Below are positions 57,659 to 64,000 of a stretch of DNA of 64,000 nucleotides, one piece after another (position 1 is the stretch's first letter; every line of letters begins with the position of its first letter). The position numbers were made by a program, and so were the translations under genes. The notes below the pieces were generated by a model, which was not told where the DNA came from, did not search any database, and saw only the letters and a program-made list of their open reading frames with translations. The stretch comes from Phytomonas francai (Eukaryota; Euglenozoa; Kinetoplastea; Trypanosomatida; Trypanosomatidae): positions 1,075,366-1,139,365 of the forward strand of contig MJCC01000002.1 of the NCBI GenBank assembly GCA_001766655.1, read 5' to 3'.

Positions 57659-59506
57659 ATGCCCATAGATTTAAATAACGTTTGTACTGCCAATGGATTT
57701 AAGTATTGTGCTAAACAAAAACTTTCAATTTTTCATGTGTTATCGATATTTTTGTATCATGTATTTATTGCATTTGCTCTGAGAACCCAAGAAAGTCCAG
57801 ACGAGTGGTGGCAATCTGCCGAAGTTGCGTACTACCTCGTTTTTGGCAAGGGGGAACTAACGTGGGAGTGGAGGGAGGGTATTCGTTCGGTATGCTTCCC
57901 TTTATTGTATGCGATACCTTTCTACTTACTCAAAATAACCGGTCTGGACACCGCTTTCACCGTGTATGCAATAGAAAGAGTTGTTCAGGCAATCATTGCT
58001 TCTGGCATCAGCTGTACCGTTTTCAAGTTGGGTGCTATAATTGATTGTGCACTTGACGAAGACCTGAAGTATCTGGGTTCCAATACCAGCAAGAATGAGT
58101 GTGAACCGTTAAGCCATTTAAAGGATATTTTGCATTCAATCAAGACATGCTCATGTCGAAATGTGTACCGAACAGTCACCTCTTTGATTATCACCCCGTC
58201 TGTGGCCTGGACGGCCTTGTACTTTAGTCTAATGCAGTGGTATTTCATTTACTGTGGTGTCCGCGCCTACTCCAACGTCGCGGAGGCACTTTTTGTGATG
58301 CTCGCGCTTATTCAAGTCGAGCGCGAACATTGTTTCCTCGCCTTCGCGAATGTGGCCTGCATGCTACGCGTGACCTCCGTGATCATGCTCTTCCCCATTT
58401 ATGTCTACCATATCGCACGACTCGCGCGCGGCCACGGCAGACGTCGCGCCCTCTCCTACCTCGCGCAGACCTGTTTGTTCGTCGCCCTCGCCATCCCCTT
58501 CATGGCCGCCTTGGATTACATCTTCTACCGCCGCTGGATTTTCACCCCCCTGAGGTTTTATAAATACAACATATCGATGAATATCAGCACCTTCTACGGC
58601 ACACACGCCTGGGGATGGTATTTTTGTGTGGGAGTTCCCGTTATTGTCGGGCCGCACATTCTTTTGCTATCTTTTTTAAAACTCGTTTTGAATCACCTAT
58701 CGAAGAGTCTCATCGTGCGTAGACGAAGTAAAGCGGCAAGGATGGTGTACCTCTTACTCGCCTTGTTCTTGTGGAGTATCTTCCTCAACAGCTTTGTCGC
58801 ACACAAGGAAATGCGCTTCATTTACCCAACACTGCCCATTGCTATAGTGTTGGTAAGCTTTGTCATTTCGTGCAGCGTCCGTCTAGACAAAATGAATATG
58901 TCGGTAAAAACGCTTGCCTATTTACTTCGAAAAGCTCATATATTCTTTTTACTGGTGAACCTGCTGCTGCTCGTGATCTTTTGTTATGGCTACCGATGTG
59001 GGAGCCTGACGGTGATGAGTCGAATTCGGAAATCGCCCGTTTTCTTTCCACGCGTGGATGTGATCACCCCATGCCATACCACGCCGGGGTACGCTCAGAT
59101 TCACGGCAAGGTCGGGCGATTTCGCACCCTCGATTGCTCGATGACGCTGCATCCGCTGCTCAAAACACCACAGATTACCGAGGACATTCTTTTTCGCGAG
59201 AAACCGGAGCTTTTTGTCCATTGGTGCTACCGCCGCACGCTGCCAAAGAAAATTTACGACGCTGAAGTAGAAAAACAGCCGCATCAGATGGTAGAATTGC
59301 TTTCTAATATGGAAAAGTTCTTTCCGGCAAACGAAACGACGCCTTCGATGCCTGATGGCATTGTAATGTTTACATATTTGGCTGAAAAGTTACGTAAGGA
59401 TTTTCTTGAACCACACAACTACACCTTGCATACGCGGGCCTTTCACGCAATCAAATCCCTCGAACCGTATGAAGGTACCCACATGGATTTCTGGGTGAAG
59501 AAATAA
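57659..59506 (+). CDS. GPI10: GPI mannosyltransferase III (GPI10/PIG-B)
   Basis: 615-aa polytopic ER enzyme of glycosyltransferase family 22, adding the third mannose (alpha-1,2) to the GPI anchor precursor. The catalytic-loop motif PDEWWQSAEVAYYLVFGKGELTWEW...GIRS is near residues 47-80 (Asp48/Glu49), following the first TM (HVLSIFLYHVFIAFAL). About ten further hydrophobic segments follow. The family motif HKEMRFIYPTLP starts at His382. FG.G..TWEW with GIRS at the N-terminus and the C-terminal soluble lobe favour PIG-B over ALG9/ALG12/PIG-Z. GPI anchoring is essential for major trypanosomatid surface proteins. Bases 58250-58560 are a GC-rich patch. Confidence 0.88.
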   Translation: MPIDLNNVCTANGFKYCAKQKLSIFHVLSIFLYHVFIAFALRTQESPDEWWQSAEVAYYLVFGKGELTWEWREGIRSVCFPLLYAIPFYLLKITGLDTAFTVYAIERVVQAIIASGISCTVFKLGAIIDCALDEDLKYLGSNTSKNECEPLSHLKDILHSIKTCSCRNVYRTVTSLIITPSVAWTALYFSLMQWYFIYCGVRAYSNVAEALFVMLALIQVEREHCFLAFANVACMLRVTSVIMLFPIYVYHIARLARGHGRRRALSYLAQTCLFVALAIPFMAALDYIFYRRWIFTPLRFYKYNISMNISTFYGTHAWGWYFCVGVPVIVGPHILLLSFLKLVLNHLSKSLIVRRRSKAARMVYLLLALFLWSIFLNSFVAHKEMRFIYPTLPIAIVLVSFVISCSVRLDKMNMSVKTLAYLLRKAHIFFLLVNLLLLVIFCYGYRCGSLTVMSRIRKSPVFFPRVDVITPCHTTPGYAQIHGKVGRFRTLDCSMTLHPLLKTPQITEDILFREKPELFVHWCYRRTLPKKIYDAEVEKQPHQMVELLSNMEKFFPANETTPSMPDGIVMFTYLAEKLRKDFLEPHNYTLHTRAFHAIKSLEPYEGTHMDFWVKK

Positions 59507-59740
59507 GTATAGCAGATTGAATTTAAGTTTAATAAGCTCCCTAAAAAAAAAGACTTTCTTGGTTTTCAAAGCTTCGCGTTCCTTTTTTTTTAATATTTAG
59601 GGTATCGTTCGATGAATTAGATATTCTCTAGTTCATCCTCTGTCGATGTGCAAATTCGTTTTGGATGTTACGACGTTCTATTCCTTTCACATATAAATGC
59701 TGCTGAAGTTGAGCTGTAGAAACGACAGAAGGATAAGTCA

Positions 59741-60529
59741 ATGATGAAAAGTAGCTCGCTCAGTGGAAAGAAAGTCGCGTCTATACAATACCTTCTTGAA
59801 AAGGAGGAAGACGAGGTGGTTTGCTCCTTCGGATTCGATTACTTTTCTGGGGCTCGATGTGGTTCTGGTGTCGGTGGTCTTTTGGCTGGCAGCCTGTCAT
59901 TTTATCAGTTTAGACTAATAAAAAAGGATCACATGGAGGCCAACCTTGCCGTTGGGTTGAAACTTGGTGAGCGCAACCCTAACTTCTCCCGCTGGACTCT
60001 CATACGTGGGATGTCTGCTCAACCAATGATGACATTAGGGTGTATCGCGCTCATGACGACAACGCTTTTCAAGTCTGTGAAATTTTACCTCGCCAATCGT
60101 CGATGTCTCGAGTTTGCAATTGATGATGCGGAGTACAAAATGCTGCAAGAATTGAGTATGCAAGACCCTGCCTCTTATGAGGCGTTTGTGAAAGTTTTCG
60201 TACCAACGAGCGATGATGGCATACGCAATTCCAAAGAGTTCGGAGGTCATGTCGAGAATTCGTGCGCCTCACACCCCCCTTCCTCCTCCGGGGCCCCAAT
60301 GCAGACAACGACTAGAGCCACAAATCCCCCCAAACCAATCGCCGCGAGCTACTACAAATCCATGGAAGAGTTCTACAAAGACTCTAAGGTGTTGAGCCTA
60401 GTGAAGGAGAGGCGCCCACCCACCTTTATGGATGGCGTGGCTGTTGGTCTTTTTGGGACGATTATGGATTGCTATTTGCCGCAGAGGTCGATCCAAAATT
60501 ACTATGGTATGAGGTGTGGGATGAGTTGA
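59741..60529 (+). CDS. Hypothetical membrane protein with Gly-rich segment
   Basis: 262-aa protein, not recognised. Hydrophobic segments are at about 38-57 (SGARCGSGVGGLLAGSLSFYQF, Gly-rich with small-xxx-small spacing) and 92-112 (MSAQPMMTLGCIALMTTTLFKSV), with a third weaker one near 228-243 (FMDGVAVGLFGTIMDCYL). Residues 150-205 are Pro/Ser/Thr-rich and probably disordered. The Gly-rich helix recalls Tim17-type membrane segments and the RxxxxPxxTLG stretch is vaguely HIG1-like, but neither is good enough to call. No presequence is evident. Two adjacent ATGs (59741, 59744) are possible starts. Confidence 0.65.
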   Translation: MMKSSSLSGKKVASIQYLLEKEEDEVVCSFGFDYFSGARCGSGVGGLLAGSLSFYQFRLIKKDHMEANLAVGLKLGERNPNFSRWTLIRGMSAQPMMTLGCIALMTTTLFKSVKFYLANRRCLEFAIDDAEYKMLQELSMQDPASYEAFVKVFVPTSDDGIRNSKEFGGHVENSCASHPPSSSGAPMQTTTRATNPPKPIAASYYKSMEEFYKDSKVLSLVKERRPPTFMDGVAVGLFGTIMDCYLPQRSIQNYYGMRCGMS

Positions 60530-60557
60530 TTGCATCTCTTTCGTTATCTGCCCTTTT

Positions 60558-60579
60558 TATATATATATATGTGTGTGTG
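60558..60579. repeat. Compound (AT)n-(GT)n microsatellite
   Basis: About six AT units followed by five GT units, immediately downstream of the 262-aa gene, probably in its 3' UTR. Confidence 0.88.
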
Positions 60580-60826
60580 GGAAGGTAATACAAGTACACA
60601 AGGAAATAGAAACTGGAAGCAGTCGTGTTTGTTCTTGTATGGTATGCTGTTCTGACTCCATTACATTTGTTGATGTCTCATTCCGTCTACTCGTTTCCCA
60701 TTCACACACTCACATGCACAAGCTTGCTTAAAGTGTACATGTAAAATACTCGTTAGCAAGCTTTTGAGAGAAAAGAAGCTGTTCTTTTTTGTCTTTTTGA
60801 TCGTCCAGGAGTTTTAAATATTTATC

Positions 60827-62203
60827 ATGATCACAGAGGAACTGGATGATGTAGTACTCGAGGGAGGACATTTTGGAAATGTGGAAGGGGTGAAATTCCA
60901 GACTCCGGCATCCCCGAACACGGCCTCTCCCACTCCACCAGTTGAACCCAATCTTCCTTCCTCAAGTACAAAGGAGCAGAGAAAATCCAACGTATTCGCT
61001 TCGCGCATGCGCATTGACGATTTACAGATCAGGGAAACAGGTATATTAGGAATACGTGACCAAATAGGTACCCGAGCCATTCCAGATGACCAACGACAGC
61101 TTTCTAAAGCGAAGGCTCTTTTCAGTAAGCAAACGCAGGCAATGGCATCCTTTCTGCGAATAGGGAAGGTGAATGCCAATGCCAGAGAAGCACTATCGCC
61201 AGTTTCTAACTCTAGTTTGCACCGACATTCTGAAAGAGATACACGAGGGCATTCCGTTAAAAATTCCAAAATTAATACTACTCCTTCTGACGCAGTGCTC
61301 CATTTCGAAGACAGCGGGTGGCTTTTCTCGAACAAATTCGAAAGTAAAGCTTCAAAGGCGACCGTTTCTGACGGCGTCGCTCCGGACGATCTTTTTCCCG
61401 CCGTTCAGAACGAAACAAAGTCTCCAGTGAGAACTCAGCCGCCGAATATCACGGAAAACCCCCAAGACAACTTTGGAGAAAGCGCCAATGCATCTATCTC
61501 GTCCTCTCTCGACGTTCCAGAGACATGGAGAAGTCAGGTCGCCCCTCTCTCTACTTTCAAGTATGCTGAAGGTGAAAGTTTATTAGGTAGAAAGGAATAC
61601 AATGAAAATGGTATGTTGAGGGAGTTCAAAGTATCTTCTGTAGTAAAACTCGCTGCATTAAACGAAGCTTTAGACATAGATGGATTCATCAGAGAGCGTT
61701 TCCGGATTGAAAGGGAGGAAGAAATTGCATTCAGGAAGATTCAAGCTGCCGAGGTTTCTGATTATCTCCGTTTAGCTCGCAAAGCACGTGTTGGTTGCTC
61801 CGCCAAGTATAACGCGAAGAATAGCTTAAGCCATCTTGATAAGCTAGAAAGACAGATCATGCTGGACTCTCTAGAAGCGCATGAATGTCGTCTTAAAACT
61901 GAACTACTCAATGAGGTTACCGCGAACCGTAAAACACTGAACGAGATATGTAACCTGGAAAGCGGTTTAGTTGAATTACAGTGGAAGTTTTTTTGGCAGG
62001 ACTACGCAACTTTATTCCTTAAAAGTTCACTAGCGGGTACGTCAAAGGCTGAATCCGATAGTAAACTAGCACCTAATTACGACACAGTGATGGATGAGGC
62101 AATTAACACAGAAGTGCGACGACAGCTTGAGGTGCAGCGCTGGGTGTGGACAAACGTCCAGAAACCTGAGAAATTTTTTAGTGATTTTATTTTTGAGAAT
62201 TAA
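60827..62203 (+). CDS. Hypothetical coiled-coil protein
   Basis: 458-aa protein, not recognised. Residues 1-240 are polar, Ser/Pro/Asn-rich and probably disordered, with short basic patches (RKSNVFASRMRIDD). Residues 280-440 are predicted helical/coiled coil (DGFIRERFRIEREEEIAFRKIQAAEVSDYLRLARKAR; SHLDKLERQIMLDSLEAHECRLKTELLNEVTANRKTLNEICNLE), ending in an aromatic segment (QRWVWTNVQKPEKFFSDFIF). There is no TM or signal peptide. Overall shape suits a cytoskeletal or flagellar structural protein, which is inference from composition only. ATG at 60827 is the first in frame. Confidence 0.7.
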   Translation: MITEELDDVVLEGGHFGNVEGVKFQTPASPNTASPTPPVEPNLPSSSTKEQRKSNVFASRMRIDDLQIRETGILGIRDQIGTRAIPDDQRQLSKAKALFSKQTQAMASFLRIGKVNANAREALSPVSNSSLHRHSERDTRGHSVKNSKINTTPSDAVLHFEDSGWLFSNKFESKASKATVSDGVAPDDLFPAVQNETKSPVRTQPPNITENPQDNFGESANASISSSLDVPETWRSQVAPLSTFKYAEGESLLGRKEYNENGMLREFKVSSVVKLAALNEALDIDGFIRERFRIEREEEIAFRKIQAAEVSDYLRLARKARVGCSAKYNAKNSLSHLDKLERQIMLDSLEAHECRLKTELLNEVTANRKTLNEICNLESGLVELQWKFFWQDYATLFLKSSLAGTSKAESDSKLAPNYDTVMDEAINTEVRRQLEVQRWVWTNVQKPEKFFSDFIFEN

Positions 62204-62639
62204 TCCCCATCATGTTTACATGTATAGCAATAGTTTATTTAGATATTATCGTTACTTTTTATTTTTAAATAAAATTTTCCCATGTTGGTTCGTTGTAGAC
62301 ATCTTTCTACAACGGAAGAAATGAGGGCGTATCGTGGAATGGGATCCATATATAAAGAATAAGACAAATGTTTTGGCTTTATATGGCATTTTCAAATCAT
62401 AATGGTTAGAATAAATTGGGGCTTCATGGAAAAGGCATACTGCTACGGAATCTGCAACTCTAGTCAATTTATGTATAAGCACCTTATGAACCAGTCCGAC
62501 TTTGTTTTCCAGTACTGATGGCAAGTTATTCTCTTCTTTATTACTATTACAGATTTCCAGGTTGAATCAAGACCGAAAGATTTGCACGAACTGCAGATTG
62601 TTATATATATACACACTTCCAACACATGAACCCCTCTTC
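62204..62639. other. Intergenic spacer, 436 bp
   Basis: AT-rich, with C/T-rich TTATTCTCTTCTTTATTACT near 62526-62545 followed by ACAG and CCAG, the likely acceptor of the downstream PP2C-like gene. No RNA gene is visible. Confidence 0.5.
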
Positions 62640-64000
62640 ATGAAGCACTTTCCTTTACAAAACAAGAAACTGCAGCGGCTTACACTTCCTTATGCCAAGG
62701 TGGGCATCTGCGAGGTTATGAATGCCTCTTCGCGATATTTTATGGACTCCTTTAACGTTTACAACACCAAAAATAAAAGAGCCTACGCTCTTAATGATAA
62801 AAAGTGCCGCAACGATGGCTATCTCTCAGAACAGGCCTGCTCTATGATGGGTGAGATGATAGGTGGTGGCTTCATGGATAGCTACACTGGAGCGACTGCG
62901 CCGCGCTTTATGGCACATTACATCGCCAAGGCGTTGAGCATGCACACGATGCTTCCGTCGGAGCTCGCGGCTCTTCGAAAGGAACGGCCTGATGATCTTT
63001 TGGTTGAAGTAATGCTCTCCTCAATACATAGACACCAAGCGCTTCAACAAAATGCCATTTCATCCAGCAGGGAGGATTCGTCGTCTGACGCATCACGGCC
63101 GGTGAACAAGTGTGCCTCACGTGGGTTGCGAGCTGTGATGACGGACTGGGATTCGCAGCAGTACGCGATTTGCGCCGACGCGGCATTCTTCAGGTGCTGT
63201 CACCTTCTAAAAAAAATAGAATCCATGAGCGGCAACGCTGGTGAAACCGAGCGTCTAGGTCATCCTCGGGACGACCTACGCGAGCTCCTGAAACGGGTAT
63301 CGAGAAGTGAGGCGGAGTTGCTGAGTTTTTTGTTGGACGATATGAAGGGATGCGACGACGGGAGAACACCCAGCTTAGCCGAGGTCCTTGAAGGTGGTTG
63401 CAGCGGGGTGTGGTTCACGGCGGTTGTGGCACCCTTAGAGTTGGAGGTGCAACGGGAATGTCTAAAGGCAAAAAAGTTAAGCGAATCCCGCATGGCGCCG
63501 CCCCCGCAAAAGCATTTTCTGAGGGAGGATAATGCGTTGACAGTGCATGCAGACGAGGAGAGTAGTCTGCACAACAGCATGGGTGGGAAAAGGTCGCACT
63601 GTTTGGATTTGGTGGTGTCAAACGTGGGGGGTTCCAGGGCCTTTGGTATTGCACGCAGTCGTCCCGTGAAAACTTCTCGAAGCTTCCTCGACAGCTCTCG
63701 TGAGCGTGTTGTGCCGCTTACTGTAGACCACAGGCCCTTCCAAAGTGAAGAGCGTCGTCGTATCATCAATGCCGGTGGAAAGGTATCTACTGAGGATGGC
63801 GGCGTTATAGACGGTAATCCCTTTTTTACAGTATCCCGTAGCTTTGGGCATTGGTCAATGAAAAACAATCCCAGCCGTTCGCCGATTCATCAAAAGATCA
63901 TTCCCCTGCCGTCCACTGCGACCTGGGAAATGCTGGAAGGGGATATCCTGGTGTTAAGCAATCACGCCTTGTACGAAACACGTCATGAAGAAGACACCAG
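62640..64000 (+). CDS. Degenerate PP2C-family (PPM) phosphatase-like protein, 3'-partial
   Basis: 453 codons from the ATG at 62640 to the window end, with no stop, so the gene continues outside. The C-terminal part has the PP2C layout: NVGGSRAF (328-335; family NVGDSRA), LTVDHRPFQSEERRRIINAGG (about 360-380), DGNPFFTVSRSFGHW (family LAVSRAFGD; H404 replaces D) and GDILVLSNHALYE (family LASDGLWD; H442 replaces the metal-binding D). N-terminally the RxxMED motif reads RYFMDS (32-37), and the DGHGG motif appears as TGATA (83-87), followed by an AxYIxKxL helix as in the family. Nearly all metal-coordinating acids are therefore replaced, so it is probably catalytically inactive. Long Ser/Arg-rich inserts lie between motifs. 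Confidence 0.72.
   Translation, partial: MKHFPLQNKKLQRLTLPYAKVGICEVMNASSRYFMDSFNVYNTKNKRAYALNDKKCRNDGYLSEQACSMMGEMIGGGFMDSYTGATAPRFMAHYIAKALSMHTMLPSELAALRKERPDDLLVEVMLSSIHRHQALQQNAISSSREDSSSDASRPVNKCASRGLRAVMTDWDSQQYAICADAAFFRCCHLLKKIESMSGNAGETERLGHPRDDLRELLKRVSRSEAELLSFLLDDMKGCDDGRTPSLAEVLEGGCSGVWFTAVVAPLELEVQRECLKAKKLSESRMAPPPQKHFLREDNALTVHADEESSLHNSMGGKRSHCLDLVVSNVGGSRAFGIARSRPVKTSRSFLDSSRERVVPLTVDHRPFQSEERRRIINAGGKVSTEDGGVIDGNPFFTVSRSFGHWSMKNNPSRSPIHQKIIPLPSTATWEMLEGDILVLSNHALYETRHEEDT

Noticed and set aside
1..64000. Possible tRNA, rRNA, spliced-leader, CRISPR or transposon sequences
   Set aside because: I looked by eye in the spacers for tRNA T-loops on both strands, the spliced-leader core, direct-repeat arrays and reverse-transcriptase-like frames and saw none; a tRNAscan/Infernal/RepeatMasker run would settle it.

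Overview
This window looks like a stretch of nuclear chromosome from a trypanosomatid (Kinetoplastea). All 24 supported protein-coding genes, two of them cut by the window edges, lie on the + strand. None needs an intron. They are separated by AT-rich spacers with long T/C tracts followed by AG just upstream of start codons, as expected for polycistronic transcription with spliced-leader trans-splicing. The content agrees: two kinetoplastid RNA-editing endonuclease-type RNase III proteins, flagellar proteins, a GPI mannosyltransferase, and standard stop codons throughout. Intergenic GC is low and many coding regions are moderately GC-rich. That does not fit the uniformly GC-rich Leishmania/Crithidia style well, but I cannot name the species. 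From memory (not checked), the order editing endonuclease - RPS18 - dynein heavy chain - RPS10 - IFT122 - second editing endonuclease - HOP1 resembles a block on Trypanosoma brucei chromosome 10.

Layout. 1-1.6 kb: 5'-truncated, gap-interrupted editing endonuclease (KREN3-like). 2.0-3.0 kb: small secreted/membrane-type protein and ribosomal protein uS13 (RPS18). 3.3-15.9 kb: one 4203-residue axonemal inner-arm dynein heavy chain. 15.9-18.2 kb: gene-free AT-rich stretch. 18.2-23.9 kb: unknown 208-aa protein, eS10 with an RGG tail, and IFT122. 24.7-31.3 kb: two large signal-peptide proteins of unknown function, the second multi-pass with a possible KKxx tail. 31.5-37.9 kb: a central-pair C1a-32/CFAP119 (CLAMP) protein, a second editing endonuclease (KREN2-like), and an acidic DDT-WHIM-WSD chromatin-type protein. 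38.2-41.3 kb: two nearly identical eL24 genes flanking a membrane protein. 41.7-47.2 kb: HOP1-type HORMA protein, a mitochondrial-type single-TM protein, and a CxxC-less thioredoxin-fold protein with a signal peptide. 47.8-54.4 kb: inositol polyphosphate 5-phosphatase, MEMO1, and a CorA-like transporter with SMN in place of GMN. 55.2-62.2 kb: two unknown proteins, GPI mannosyltransferase III, and two more unknown proteins. 62.6-64.0 kb: the start of a degenerate PP2C-family protein that runs off the window.

Neighbouring genes in such arrays are co-transcribed but usually not functionally grouped. The recurring themes are flagellum building and motility (dynein, IFT122, CFAP119), mitochondrial U-insertion/deletion editing (KREN pair), cytosolic translation (uS13, eS10, eL24 x2), meiosis/chromatin (HOP1, DDT-WHIM protein), and membrane/ER biology (GPI10, PDI-like protein, CorA, lumenal proteins). 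The most notable points are the probable pseudo-PP2C at the right edge, the Acf1/BAZ-like DDT-WHIM protein, the two KREN paralogues with intact catalytic acids, the eL24 copies whose identity stops at the CDS edges, and sharply bounded GC-rich blocks inside otherwise AT-leaning genes.
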